Shown in pieces: positions 16,593 through 46,261 of a DNA stretch of 64,000 nt (its first letter is position 1; every line of letters starts with the position of its first letter). The stretch comes from Leptospira barantonii (GTDB lineage Bacteria; Spirochaetota; Leptospiria; Leptospirales; Leptospiraceae): NCBI RefSeq assembly GCF_002811925.1, contig NZ_NPDS01000006.1:124001-188000 (forward strand), written 5' to 3'. The notes under the pieces were generated by a model. That model worked only from the letters and a program-made list of their open reading frames with translations, was not told the origin of the DNA and made no database searches. The position numbers were made by a program, and so were the translations under genes.

Positions 16593-17585
16593 ATGAATTC
16601 CATTCTTATTTTAGACGACGCACAGGAGAATTGCATGTTGATGCAGGGTATTCTGAGAAAATCGGGATACAAGGACACACAGGCGAGTCAATCTCCGGAT
16701 GAAGTCATCGGTTGGCTGAGTTTAAAAAGTTCGGAACCACCTCAAAAAGAATTTTCACTGATTCTTTTGGACATTCTTTTACCCGGAATCACGGGTCTTG
16801 AAATTCTTAAGATGATCCGTGAAAAGGAAGAATTAAAAGACATCCCGGTCATCATGATTACGGCCCTCAAAGAATCGAACGTTCTTCAAGAAGCGTTTGA
16901 TACCGGAGCGATCGACTACGTCGTAAAACCGTTCGACGCAAACGAACTTTTGGCACGGGTTCGTTCCGCACTTCGTCTTTTCGAAGAGATGACTCGAAGA
17001 AAGGAAAGGGAGAAGGAACTCGAAACACTTACGGATCAACTCCAAGAAGTGAACGCGTATCTTGTTGCGATCGCAAGAACGGACGCGTTAACCGGTCTTT
17101 ACAATCGAAGATATTTCGACGAGGTTCTTGCGACGGAATGGAAACGTTGTTGGAGAACCGGAACCAGCGTCGCACTTTTGATGTTGGATATCGATCATTT
17201 CAAACTCTACAACGATACGTACGGTCATCAAGGCGGGGATCAGTGTTTGAAACAAGTCGCCGCCGCAATTCGAGACTGCGCCAGAAGAGCCGGTGACGTG
17301 GCCGCGCGGTACGGCGGTGAAGAATTTTCGGTGATCCTTCCGGAGACAAGCGAGTCTAACGCGGTCATCGTAAGTCGAAACATTTTGGAAAAAGTGGAAA
17401 AACTTGCGATTGCACACTCCGCCTCCAAAACGGCTTCGATCGTTACGATCAGCATCGGAATGGCTACTTTGAGTCCGAGTCCCGAAAACTCAATCGCGGA
17501 ATTGATCGAAAGAGCGGACAAGGCCCTCTACTTAGCCAAGGATGAAGGAAGAAACTGTCTTCGTTTTTATCCACAAGGGGATTGA
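16593..17585 (+). CDS. Diguanylate cyclase with receiver domain (REC-GGDEF)
   Basis: The receiver domain (1-125) has the DD acidic pair at 8-9, phospho-acceptor D60 and K112. A short coiled coil (about 130-155) leads into a GGDEF domain whose active site reads GGEEF at 241-245. An RxxD inhibitory site (R232-D235) lies exactly five residues upstream. It should therefore make cyclic di-GMP, controlled by phosphorylation and inhibited by product. A good ribosome site (GGAG) precedes the ATG. No cognate kinase is adjacent in the same direction. The gene ends 14 bp from the convergent glycerate kinase gene. Confidence 0.95.
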   Translation: MNSILILDDAQENCMLMQGILRKSGYKDTQASQSPDEVIGWLSLKSSEPPQKEFSLILLDILLPGITGLEILKMIREKEELKDIPVIMITALKESNVLQEAFDTGAIDYVVKPFDANELLARVRSALRLFEEMTRRKEREKELETLTDQLQEVNAYLVAIARTDALTGLYNRRYFDEVLATEWKRCWRTGTSVALLMLDIDHFKLYNDTYGHQGGDQCLKQVAAAIRDCARRAGDVAARYGGEEFSVILPETSESNAVIVSRNILEKVEKLAIAHSASKTASIVTISIGMATLSPSPENSIAELIERADKALYLAKDEGRNCLRFYPQGD

Positions 17586-17599
17586 GAGATCAAGATCGT

Positions 17600-18898
17600 C
17601 TAACGTTCGTTATTCGGATCAATCCATAAAAATTGAATGTCGTTTACGTTGGTTCCGGTCGCTCCCGTAAACACGAGGGCATCCACAACCTTCAAAGCCT
17701 CGTAAGAATTGTGCGTCCGGAGCGCGTTCTTTGGATCCGTATATCCCGCGATTTTTTTCCAAGTTGTTCCGTTTACGATCGCTCCCGCCGCGTCGGTCGG
17801 TCCGTCGCTTCCGTCCGTTGCAAGGGAGAATAACGTGATTCCGTTTTGTTCCGAGATTTTTTCGGCAAATGCCAGAGCCAGTTCCTGATTTCTACCGCCT
17901 TTTCCGCTTCCGTCGTGGGTTACGGTCGTTTCTCCTCCGCAAAGAATCAATAAGGAGCTCGTTGTTTCTTTGATTTTTTCCAAAGCGATGGATGCGAGAG
18001 AATACCCGACCTCTTTTGCTTCTCCGGTTAGGGAAGAGGTAAGTAATAAAACGGGAATATTCAGATCCTTGCATTCTTTTTGGATGGATTCGAGGGTTTG
18101 TCCGATGTTTCCGATACAATGAACTTCGTTTTTTGACGTCTGTATGGTTTCTTGGGCTCGGTAGTTGAGCGCGGACTCGAATTTTGAGTCCATTTGTAAA
18201 TTGTAATCTTTGAATATTCTTAAAATAGAATCCTTTGTGATCCGGGAAGGGATCGTAGGACCCGATGCCACTTTCGATAGATCGTCTCCGATCACGTCCG
18301 ATAGAATCAAAGTGATCGATCTTGAAGGAAGAATCTTCGTTAAAAGTCCGCCTCCCTTGATCGAGGACAAAAAAATTCGAACTTCATTGACGTCTTGAAT
18401 CTTAGCCCCGCTTTCTAAAAGTTTAGAATTCCAAAAAATCAAATCTTCCAAGTCGAAACCGTTTGCTGGAACTTCCATCAGCGCCGAACCTCCGCCCGAA
18501 AGAAGAATCAAAACCGTATCCTCCGGTTGTAGAAGAGAACAAAGTTCCAAGATTCTTTTTCCGCCGAGAATGCTGTTCTCGTCCGGAATCGGATGACCCG
18601 CTTCCAGAATTTCCAAAGGCGGAAATTTATTTCCAGACGTATGTCCGTATTTGGTAAGAATGATTCCCGCAAAAATTTGATCTTTTAAAATTTCATACGC
18701 GGACGATGCCATTTCCTCGGCGGCTTTTCCGATCGAAAGAAGTAGGATTCTTCCCGAAGGTTTCGAGTTTGTCAGAAAGTTGTGAACTGCCGGACCCGGA
18801 AGAGATTTGCGAATCGCAAACGAGCCCAGATAAGACAAAACGGATCGGGGAGAACGGAGTTCCGGGATTGGATTTTGGTGAAAATCGAGCCGAGGCAC
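17600..18898 (-). CDS. Glycerate 2-kinase, MOFRL family
   Basis: 432 residues matching the GckA/TtuD type of glycerate kinase (DUF4147 plus MOFRL). The N-terminal part has LLSIGKAAEEMA and a Gly/Ser-rich LSGGGSALMEVP. The C-terminal MOFRL part has LCGGETTVTHDGSGKGGRNQELAL and ATDGSDGPTDAAGAIV. The enzyme phosphorylates D-glycerate with ATP, linking it to glycolysis. It is cytoplasmic. It is monocistronic by position: convergent with the REC-GGDEF gene and divergent from the hydrolase gene. Confidence 0.9.
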   Translation of the reverse strand: MPRLDFHQNPIPELRSPRSVLSYLGSFAIRKSLPGPAVHNFLTNSKPSGRILLLSIGKAAEEMASSAYEILKDQIFAGIILTKYGHTSGNKFPPLEILEAGHPIPDENSILGGKRILELCSLLQPEDTVLILLSGGGSALMEVPANGFDLEDLIFWNSKLLESGAKIQDVNEVRIFLSSIKGGGLLTKILPSRSITLILSDVIGDDLSKVASGPTIPSRITKDSILRIFKDYNLQMDSKFESALNYRAQETIQTSKNEVHCIGNIGQTLESIQKECKDLNIPVLLLTSSLTGEAKEVGYSLASIALEKIKETTSSLLILCGGETTVTHDGSGKGGRNQELALAFAEKISEQNGITLFSLATDGSDGPTDAAGAIVNGTTWKKIAGYTDPKNALRTHNSYEALKVVDALVFTGATGTNVNDIQFLWIDPNNER

Positions 18899-19042
18899 GA
18901 AATCATAATTCGATTCTTCGCCGGAAAAAAGAAGTCTTTATTTCCTTTGACATTTGATTTCGAAAAACCAATGTAGTTCCGCGCGGGAATTGCGGAAACG
19001 TTAGACGCCGCATTCGAATCGCGATCGCAATCAGGAGAATTC

Positions 19043-19936
19043 ATGTCCGAAATCAAAACCTCAACCTTAAAAAACGGAGATAGGGAATACAAATACCTAA
19101 GTCTCGGTAAGGGGAAAAATCTCGCTTTTTTCTTTCACGGATTTCCGGACGACGCGGGTTCGATGAAGGAACTCATGGAAATTTTTTCCAAGAAGGATTT
19201 TACCTGTATCGCGCCGTATATGAGGGGATATTCTCCCGGTTCCAACATTCCTTTTTCGACGACCGTGAGCATCGCGGAACTCGCGGGTGATCTGAAGTTT
19301 ATCATAGAATCCTTAAAGACAAAATTCAAATCGGAGAACACGATTTTGGTCGGTCACGATTGGGGGGCGATCGCTTCCTACGCAGTTGCGAATCTTTCGC
19401 CGGGATCGATCGACGCGTTAGTCGCTCTTTCCGTTCCTCCGCTTCCAACCTATATCAAAAATCTTTTTATTTATCCGTCGCAGATCATCAGAAGTTGGTA
19501 CATTCTATTCTTTCAGTTGAGAGCGGGAATTCCGGAATCGGCTCTTCTCAAAAACGAACTTCTACGCAGACTCTGGGAGGATTGGAGCCCCGGTTGGAAA
19601 ATTCCGGAAGATCGTTTCCGAGAAGTTTCCGAAAATCTGAAAGTTCCCGAACATCTGACCGCCGCGCTCGGATATTACAGAGGTTTGTTGACCCCGGGAA
19701 ATTTCGCTCTTTGGAATTCGAGCAGAGAACTTGTGTTCCAGAAAATTTCCGTTCCCACCTTGGTTCTGGCCGGGGAAAACGACGAATGTATTTCCACTTC
19801 GGTTTATAAGGGATTGGAATCCGAGTTTTATTCCAGGGTTTCGTTTAAGGTGATCGCGAAGGCCGGGCATTTTTTGCCCTTGGAATCGCCCGCTCAGGTC
19901 GGGAAAGAAATATTCAATTTTTTAAAATTAGAATAA
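19043..19936 (+). CDS. Alpha/beta hydrolase, epoxide-hydrolase/dehalogenase-like
   Basis: A single alpha/beta-hydrolase domain. HGFPD at 32-36 gives the oxyanion HGxP motif. The nucleophile is Asp in GHDWG (D106), as in epoxide hydrolases and haloalkane dehalogenases rather than Ser esterases. The acid is probably D247 (AGENDECI) and the base H276 (KAGHFLPLE). A cap region with Trp/Tyr-rich helices lies between about 140 and 225. Substrate unknown. The start is supported by CAGGAG upstream. There is no signal peptide. Confidence 0.88.
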   Translation: MSEIKTSTLKNGDREYKYLSLGKGKNLAFFFHGFPDDAGSMKELMEIFSKKDFTCIAPYMRGYSPGSNIPFSTTVSIAELAGDLKFIIESLKTKFKSENTILVGHDWGAIASYAVANLSPGSIDALVALSVPPLPTYIKNLFIYPSQIIRSWYILFFQLRAGIPESALLKNELLRRLWEDWSPGWKIPEDRFREVSENLKVPEHLTAALGYYRGLLTPGNFALWNSSRELVFQKISVPTLVLAGENDECISTSVYKGLESEFYSRVSFKVIAKAGHFLPLESPAQVGKEIFNFLKLE

Positions 19937-20040
19937 CTGCATATTTAAGCGTTATGACTCCGAGTTTTCGCGCCCACGGCTAGGTTTTGCACTCACGACG
20001 TCATTCCGTAACGGCCGACGGTTTCGAGGTTCTAACCGAT

Positions 20041-20081
20041 TTAAAATAAAAAAACCGCGTTTGGTTTTCACCAAAACGCGG
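20041..20081 (-). terminator. Intrinsic terminator of the fatty acid hydroxylase gene
   Basis: Read on the minus strand, CCGCG plus a T/G-rich arm pairs across 20055-20081 with one bulged base. It is followed by a run of T (20041-20054 as A on the plus strand). It lies 47 bases after the stop at 20128. The rest of 19937-20127 shows nothing else. Confidence 0.75.
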
Positions 20082-20127
20082 CCAGATGTGTTTCGTAAGT
20101 TTGGGTTGAAAAAAGTCCGTTTTCCTC

Positions 20128-20985
20128 TTAACCTTCCGCGGGTGATTCCGACCACTGAATCTTAGGATTGGAATCGCTTCCTTTCGCGGAACGTTTATCC
20201 GCAAGAGATTCGAAATAGTCTTCGTAGTATGGAAAGTTCGTTCCCATGATCCGATCCCAAAAGTTGAAATAGAGGCTGTAGTTGCCGTGGAACTTTTGGT
20301 GATGCAGGTTATGGTGAGTCGACGTGTTGATCCATTTTAGAATCGGATGTCTCGTCCAGGATTTCGGTAAAAACTCATATCCCAAATGCCACCAGATGTT
20401 CATGATCATCGCATAAAACGTGTGAAACAAAAGAACATGAAAGTGGATCGGAATGAATAGAACGAAGAATACGATGTAGATTCCTTCCAAAAAAGCTTCC
20501 AGAAAGTGAAAGTGATACGCCGCGATCGGAGATGGATTCACAGATTGATGATGTACGGAATGCACTCTGGAATATACTTTCTTGTGATGCATCAGACGAT
20601 GTGCCCAATAAAACCAGGTCTCGTGCCATACGGTGATCAAAAGAAAGGAAAGAATCATATAAGGGATTCCGCCGTGTGAGGAATAGTCGCCGAAGTAGAC
20701 GTTATTCGGAATCAAACCCATTCTCGCGGAAACGATATTGGTAGTCGCGATGATCGTAAAAACGAAAAGTGTAACAGCCGATTGTCTGATTTCGTTTTTG
20801 ATTTTTTCGATCTTAGGATAAACGGATTGGATTCTGAAACGATGGAAACTTTCCTTTTTCCAAACGTAAAAAATCAAAAAGGCCAAACCCGCAATCGGGT
20901 AATAACGAATGATGTTCATCGTGAACTGAAACAGTCCGATTTTTTGAACGCAGTCTAGAACTAACTCACACTGAATTGGATTCAT
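20128..20985 (-). CDS. Sterol desaturase / fatty acid hydroxylase family membrane protein
   Basis: A multi-span membrane protein with the full di-iron His set of the FA_hydroxylase family: H121 with H129 (HETWFYWAHR), H133-H134, HSVHH at 142-146 and HHNLHH at 224-229. Hydrophobic spans lie near 70-88, 108-122 and 165-195. Such enzymes use O2 and a di-iron centre to hydroxylate or desaturate lipids. The substrate cannot be told from sequence. It sits between a terminator and a divergent upstream gene arrangement that suggests its own transcript. It follows the AraC gene on the same strand by 51 bp. Confidence 0.92.
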   Translation of the reverse strand: MNPIQCELVLDCVQKIGLFQFTMNIIRYYPIAGLAFLIFYVWKKESFHRFRIQSVYPKIEKIKNEIRQSAVTLFVFTIIATTNIVSARMGLIPNNVYFGDYSSHGGIPYMILSFLLITVWHETWFYWAHRLMHHKKVYSRVHSVHHQSVNPSPIAAYHFHFLEAFLEGIYIVFFVLFIPIHFHVLLFHTFYAMIMNIWWHLGYEFLPKSWTRHPILKWINTSTHHNLHHQKFHGNYSLYFNFWDRIMGTNFPYYEDYFESLADKRSAKGSDSNPKIQWSESPAEG

Positions 20986-21036
20986 GGAAAGAATCTCCTC
21001 TGTTTACTTGAGAAGAGTTTACTTTCCTTTCGGAAA

Positions 21037-22218
21037 TCAATCGTCCGACTTGGTCGAGACGGTCGAAAAAAATTGACCTGACTTATCAATCAGGTCCTTG
21101 GATTCTCCTTTTTTTCTAAATTCGGTCGGACTTAAACCCACTTCCTTTCGAAATGCGTCGTTGAACGAGGATTTGGATTGAAAACCCACCTCGTAGGCGA
21201 TCGATAAAACCGTGTCCTTGGGAGAATGGCGAAGCAGATGTTTCGCCTCGGAGATTCTATACCCGTTGACGAGTTGGAAAAAACTTCTTTTTACGTGAAG
21301 ATTCAGATATTCCGAAAGTTGATGCGAAGAAATTCCGAGTTCCTCCGCCAATCTTCCGAGCCCTAGATTCTCCTCTTTGTAAATCTTTTTCTCTTTCATG
21401 AGAGAATTCAGATTTTTTTCCAAGGATTCCAGATCTACGGATTTGAGCTGGGTCGTTTTGTATTTTCTTTCCTCTTCTACGATCTTTTGAACCGCGCTGA
21501 AAATTTCGGGATGGCTCTGACGGATGATGTAGATCCCACAAAGAAGAACTCCGATGAGAACGGAAGAAATTTCCAAACGAACGACGCCGGTTTGTTGGAT
21601 GCTCGTGGATAAACCCAAAAGGGAAGAAGAAACCGCGACCGAGAGAATGAACAGAATCAAACGGATTTCGGGCCGAGTATAAATCACGATCCAGCGAATT
21701 CTATGAACCAGGTTGAGAATGATATCGATGAGATAACCGAGTAACGTCAAAGACATCACTGCGATTCCGAGTCTCAGATCGGTTGAGAAATTTCCTTCGG
21801 CGGATTGTCTCAGACATTCCAGTTTGTTCTCTTCCGAAGAAAGATAAAAGGGGAACATGATAAAAAGAATGACGATCAACGGAATTAGATCCCAGAGACG
21901 GAAGAGCGGAATCTTACTTTCTTCTTCCCAAAGATTGGAAATGTAAGACCGCAGTAACGGTCCGAACAAAACCGCCAAAGGAAGATGGATCGCATAAAGA
22001 TGAGGGAAGAATCGAATATTCTTACTCACCAAAAGATACGCGTGGATCTGAAAGATAAAAACGGCCACGAACAAAATGAGAAGAATCGTATTTCTTCTGT
22101 TCCTGAGTGCGAGAGGGATTTCTCCCAAAATAAAAAGAAGGGAAAGCGCGGATGTAAAACCTACGAATCCGGATACGATGGAATGAATTTCTAAATTTCC
22201 GAGGCTAAACGCAAACAT
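21037..22218 (-). CDS. Membrane-anchored AraC-family regulator
   Basis: The N-terminal half has about seven hydrophobic spans (residues 8-235). The C-terminal part (about 285-380) is an AraC-type double helix-turn-helix with GISSHQLSEYLN and the conserved end AYEVGFQSKSSFNDAFRKEVGLSPTEFR. Leptospira carries many such seven-span AraC proteins. They are thought to sense a membrane or extracellular cue and bind DNA from the membrane. The target is unknown; the adjacent fatty acid hydroxylase gene 51 bp downstream is a candidate. A second protein of this type is encoded at 54754. Confidence 0.9.
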   Translation of the reverse strand: MFAFSLGNLEIHSIVSGFVGFTSALSLLFILGEIPLALRNRRNTILLILFVAVFIFQIHAYLLVSKNIRFFPHLYAIHLPLAVLFGPLLRSYISNLWEEESKIPLFRLWDLIPLIVILFIMFPFYLSSEENKLECLRQSAEGNFSTDLRLGIAVMSLTLLGYLIDIILNLVHRIRWIVIYTRPEIRLILFILSVAVSSSLLGLSTSIQQTGVVRLEISSVLIGVLLCGIYIIRQSHPEIFSAVQKIVEEERKYKTTQLKSVDLESLEKNLNSLMKEKKIYKEENLGLGRLAEELGISSHQLSEYLNLHVKRSFFQLVNGYRISEAKHLLRHSPKDTVLSIAYEVGFQSKSSFNDAFRKEVGLSPTEFRKKGESKDLIDKSGQFFSTVSTKSDD

Positions 22219-22618
22219 GGAACTTTTTTCGTAGGATAACCGAGTTCATTCCATTGGAAAGCAAAACTTATAGGTTTCGGGGTATAAAAAGAACGTTCTC
22301 TTTTGCCGAAAATGGAACGAACGGACAGGAAGAAGGTTCGAATTCCTTAAATTCTTTCCTGAAAGTCGGCCGGAGTGAATTGAAAAACTCTGAGATTGAA
22401 GCCATTTTCTTTGGGGTTTCAGTTCAAAAGCCGGAAAAATTAAAAATCAACGAAAGAATGAAAAAAACAAAGAATTCAGATGTTTTTACAAGAAACAGAT
22501 TCGTTACAAAGCCCAATAGTTTGGGAAATTTGTTTTGTTGTTGCGTTGCACAACGTCTAATAGGACAAAGATAATGGGACAAAATAATGTTCTCTTCTCC
22601 TTAGAAGGGAGGCGCCAA
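22219..22618. other. Intergenic region between divergent AraC gene and gene 22619
   Basis: About 400 bp, purine-rich on the plus strand. A 106-codon TTG-started frame at 22254-22574 has unusual codon use, no ribosome site and no recognisable domain, so I do not call it. No clear hairpin terminator, repeat or RNA gene is visible. AAGGGAGG at about 22605-22612 is the ribosome site of the next gene. Confidence 0.4.
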
Positions 22619-23020
<402 letters not shown>

Positions 23021-23068
23021 TCGAAAGATCGGTTCGTTCTTCCGGAAATCGGAAGTTCTAAAAAGATT

Positions 23069-23099
23069 AAAAAAGGACGCTTATAACGCGTCCTTTTTT
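23069..23099. terminator. Bidirectional intrinsic terminator
   Basis: A perfect stem GGACGC (23075-23080) and GCGTCC (23088-23093) with a 7-base loop is flanked by six A on the left and six T on the right. It can end transcription of gene 22619 and, on the other strand, of any transcript that reads past the xthA end. Confidence 0.9.
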
Positions 23100-23106
23100 A
23101 TTGTCC

Positions 23107-23215
23107 GTGGGAGTTCCCACATTTTCAGGATTTACTCGAAGACGTTTCCGATTGTGGTAGATCCTACATTTTTTGGGACTTACTCGAAAACTTTCGGTTT
23201 TGTAAGAGTTCCCAC
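23107..23215. repeat. Array of three near-palindromic cores at 47-48 bp spacing
   Basis: Cores GTGGGAGTTCCCAC (23107-23120), GTGGTAGATCCTAC (23154-23167) and GTAAGAGTTCCCAC (23202-23215) are spaced 47 and 48 bp apart. Each is followed by CATTT and a TTACTCGAA-like stretch, so the unit is repeated about 2.5 times. The cores match the ends of the three longer elements at 38444, 47072 and 63597. The array lies between convergent genes. Confidence 0.8.
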
Positions 23216-23232
23216 ATTTCTAAAAAGTTCTT

Positions 23233-23994
<762 letters not shown>

Positions 23995-24022
23995 AGGCAA
24001 GGTGTAAAATGAACGAATTCTT

Positions 24023-24075
<53 letters not shown>

Positions 24076-24093
24076 GAAATTCTGGTTCTTAAA

Positions 24094-25374
<1,281 letters not shown>

Positions 25375-25389
25375 GAATATTCAAATACT

Positions 25390-29771
<4,382 letters not shown>

Positions 29772-29819
29772 ACGACTAAACCCCGAATCCTATCCTTTGC
29801 ACCAGGAACCCTAAGTCCG

Positions 29820-30557
<738 letters not shown>

Positions 30558-30563
30558 ATCCAT

Positions 30564-31412
<849 letters not shown>

Positions 31413-31451
31413 AAATCTAATTCACGAGAATAATCTGACACCGGTACCGGA

Positions 31452-34442
<2,991 letters not shown>

Positions 34443-34443
34443 T

Positions 34444-35859
<1,416 letters not shown>

Positions 35860-35885
35860 AACACTCTGACCGCAAGGGGAGAATC

Positions 35886-37632
<1,747 letters not shown>

Positions 37633-37636
<4 letters not shown>

Positions 37637-38403
37637 GCAATTTGACGGCAAGAGTCATTCCCTGTCTGGACATCAAGGACGGACGAGTAGTTAAGGGAGT
37701 GAACTTTGTCAATCTCGTAGACGCGGGAGATCCCGTGGAATCCGCCGCGATCTATGAGGAGAATTTAGCGGACGAACTTTGTTTTTTAGATATCACCGCG
37801 TCTTCCGATCGAAGAGAAATTCTTTTACACCTCGTGGAAAGAATCGCGGAGAAAATTTTTATTCCTTTTACGGTGGGTGGAGGAATCCGAACCGTAGCAG
37901 ACGTGCGCGCCGTTTTGGAGAAAGGGGCCGATAAGGTTTCCATGAACACGGCCGCGTTTCAAAATCCCGAACTCATAAGACAATCCTCCGAGATCTACGG
38001 ATCTCAGTGTATCGTTTGCGCAATCGACGTTAAGTTTCACAAAGAAAGAGATCGTTACGAAATTTTTCTACACGGCGGAAGAACGGAAACCGGTAGAGAG
38101 GCGCTTGATTGGGCGCAGGAAGCCGCGGAAAAAGGTGCGGGAGAAATTCTTCTTACATCCATGGATCGGGACGGAACTCGAAACGGATTCGATATCAACT
38201 TGTTGAAGTCGTTTTCATCCGCGCTTGAAATTCCGATCATCGCGTCGGGCGGGGCGGGGAATCCGGAGCACATGGTCGAGGCGATCTTACGCGGTAAGGC
38301 AGATGCGGTTCTTGCGGCGTCCATCTTTCATTTCGGGGAATATTCCATTCGTGAAACCAAAAGCGCAATGCAGGAAATGGGAATTGCCGTCCGACTGGAC
38401 TGA
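37633..38403 (+). CDS. hisF: Imidazole glycerol phosphate synthase cyclase subunit
   Basis: 256 residues, a beta/alpha barrel with catalytic D13 (CLDIKDGR) and D132 (CAIDVK). The phosphate-binding loops are GGGIRT (82-87) and the later [11 protein letters not shown]. With HisH it makes imidazole glycerol phosphate and AICAR in histidine synthesis. It is the last gene of the gatC-gatA-hisF run (ATGA overlap with gatA). A repeat element begins 40 bp after its stop. Confidence 0.97.
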
Positions 38404-38443
38404 AGAAAGCGATTCTGTTGTCGGTGTTTTTGGTAGTTTTAGT

Positions 38444-38605
38444 TTTGTCGTAGTTCCGACAAAGTCCGTGAATCAACGTGCGCCCCACCCGCACTTAGGG
38501 TGGTGGGGTGAGGTGGTGGGAAAATTTCCGAGTTTTCTCCGTATCAGAAAAACGGAATATCGTCCACCACAAAATCTTAGACTGCTTTTGTAGGAACTCC
38601 TACAA
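38444..38605. repeat. Intergenic inverted-repeat element, copy A
   Basis: 162 bp. Its left end (TTTGTCGTAGTTCCGACAAA) and right end (TTTTGTAGGAACTCCTACAA) are inverted copies of each other with a few changes, and each is itself near-palindromic. Inside are a GC-rich hairpin (CCCCACCC with GGGTGGTGGGG) and a TATCAGAAAA block shared with copies B and C. There is no ORF. The right end runs into the lipase gene and supplies its last codon and stop. Confidence 0.8.
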
Positions 38606-39745
38606 CGCGTTGATTACGGTCAAAACCTGGTTGAAATACGTATTTCTCGAAGTGTTGTCCACGTGATTGCGAAACGAAAGTTGAGCGTGATCCAAATCCT
38701 TTAAGATCTGTTTTGCACCCGCGAGCTTGGAAGACATTTTGCCGCTGGTGGAAGTTACTATCCCATCGCTTTTGTTCGCAAAACTCGGACTTCCGCCGGA
38801 AAGAAAATTACAACCGATCACGTAAATCGCATCCGAACCGGGGTGATTGGTACAAACGGTCATTTCTCCGTAGAACGCGGTGACCCTTGAATCCTTAGAA
38901 GACTCCGTAAGGAGTCTCTCCAAATACGGATTGATCGCCCCGTTTATATATTCGGCGGGAATCGGAACCTGATACGATGTGCCTAACGCGTTCGTATATG
39001 CGAGATCCTTCCCGCCTTCGGTCCCGGTCATAAACCCTATGAGATCGCCTAACGTTCCGAAATTTCCCTGATAACTGGAGGAAGCGAACGGAGATCCCAG
39101 ATAAGGAGTGCCTAACGTTACCACGAAGTCGATCACGTCGTTGGTATTGTGAGAATGGTACAAGGCCGCTCTGCTCACAAGTCCGCCCATGGAATGTGCG
39201 AGAAGAATCACCTTGTCGCTCGGTGAGAATATCGTATTGAGCTTATCGATCAGTCTTCTGCCGTTGTTGTCCACGTAATCGGAACTTCTGTATGTGAACG
39301 CGTAAAGTTCGTACGAAGTCTGAACGCCGGAAAGATTCTGGGAATAAATTTCCAGAGCGTCGTCCCAGGTTCCTCTCAGATTCGTGACCTTTGTGAACTT
39401 GTCCGTGGGAGGACTTATATTCTTTTCCTTAAAATCCCAGCCGTGAATCAAAACGATCTTCGGCCGACTGTCCTTGAGTTCGGGTGTGGCGACCGCAAAT
39501 TGATCCGCGTTGATTTGAGTTTTGGTAAGAATGATCGGAACCGGAACGAACTTATAGAGTTCGTGATTGAATTCTCCCCAGAAAGCGACGGTTAACGTCT
39601 CGAGAATCTCCTCGGCCATACTTTTTTTCTTAGCAAGATTGAGTTTTTCTTTGATCTTTTCGATGGAAAGATCCGCGCAGGAAGATGCAAAACTTAGAAT
39701 AAACGCGAACGCTAAAATGCGTATAAAAATTTTATATGATTTCAT
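38600..39745 (-). CDS. Secreted lipase-like lipoprotein
   Basis: 381 residues from the ATG at 39745. The longer frame to 39814 adds a tail that spoils the signal peptide. The signal ends in ASSC, giving a likely lipidated C23. The mature part is an alpha/beta hydrolase: IVLIHGWDF is the oxyanion segment and LLAHSMGGLVSRAAL holds the nucleophile Ser. SDGIVTSTSG and the late DHAQLSFRNH provide plausible Asp and His. It resembles triacylglycerol lipases; the substrate is unknown. The stop codon lies inside repeat copy A. Confidence 0.82.
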   Translation of the reverse strand: MKSYKIFIRILAFAFILSFASSCADLSIEKIKEKLNLAKKKSMAEEILETLTVAFWGEFNHELYKFVPVPIILTKTQINADQFAVATPELKDSRPKIVLIHGWDFKEKNISPPTDKFTKVTNLRGTWDDALEIYSQNLSGVQTSYELYAFTYRSSDYVDNNGRRLIDKLNTIFSPSDKVILLAHSMGGLVSRAALYHSHNTNDVIDFVVTLGTPYLGSPFASSSYQGNFGTLGDLIGFMTGTEGGKDLAYTNALGTSYQVPIPAEYINGAINPYLERLLTESSKDSRVTAFYGEMTVCTNHPGSDAIYVIGCNFLSGGSPSFANKSDGIVTSTSGKMSSKLAGAKQILKDLDHAQLSFRNHVDNTSRNTYFNQVLTVINAL

Positions 39746-39870
39746 CAATTTCAAGTGAAACCGAAAACGCGGAAAAAGCAAGAGATAAATCCGAAATTTA
39801 ATCGAGTATAACACTCGTAAAACGATCGTAACAAAGCGGAAAACGGGAAGGACTTTAGAAAAATTGAATG

Positions 39871-42994
<3,124 letters not shown>

Positions 42995-42997
42995 CTT

Positions 42998-43864
<867 letters not shown>

Positions 43865-43945
43865 ACTTCTCAGGATTTAGGGCCTATCTTCTCTGTCAGG
43901 TAAAAAATATCCTTTCCGATGAAACCGAAAGGGTAAAATGGGTCC

Positions 43946-45253
<1,308 letters not shown>

Positions 45254-45360
45254 AACGCGATCCGTAGAGAGCGTTTCGCTGAGTTAACGCGATAACGTGA
45301 TTCACTTTTTTTTAAGCTGAATTCGCCTGATCCATCCGATAAGAAAAATAGAGGTATCCT

Positions 45361-46152
<792 letters not shown>

Positions 46153-46208
46153 GAGCCGACTAAAACGACTCGATCCAGAAACGTTTTTCTTTTAAAGTAG
46201 AAGGCAAC

Positions 46209-46261
46209 AAAGCCGGGTTTTATGAAACGAATTGGTTTTATAAAAGCTCGGCTTTTTCTTT
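46209..46261 (+). promoter_or_regulatory. Terminator-like hairpin covering the start codon of gene 46222
   Basis: AAAGCCG (46209-46215) pairs with CGGCTTT (46249-46255). The stem continues with one G-T pair and one bulge through TTTTAT/ATAAAA. It extends through GAAAC/GTTTT to a small loop near 46229-46234. The right arm is followed by TTTTTCTTTTT. The ATG at 46222 lies inside the stem. It may terminate the TPR gene transcript, attenuate the next gene, or hide its start. Confidence 0.6.

Noticed and set aside
22254..22574. 106-codon plus-strand frame starting with TTG
   Set aside because: No ribosome site, poor composition, no recognisable domain, and it runs into the start region of the better-supported gene at 22619.
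23107..23215. Possible CRISPR array
   Set aside because: The repeated cores are only 14 bp and vary, the spacers resemble each other, and no cas genes are near.
38444..38605. Insertion sequence
   Set aside because: Terminal inverted repeats are present but there is no transposase frame, so it is called a repeat element instead.
39746..39814. Longer N terminus for the lipase-like protein
   Set aside because: The extra 23 residues place a basic, aromatic stretch before a perfectly good signal peptide and lipobox.
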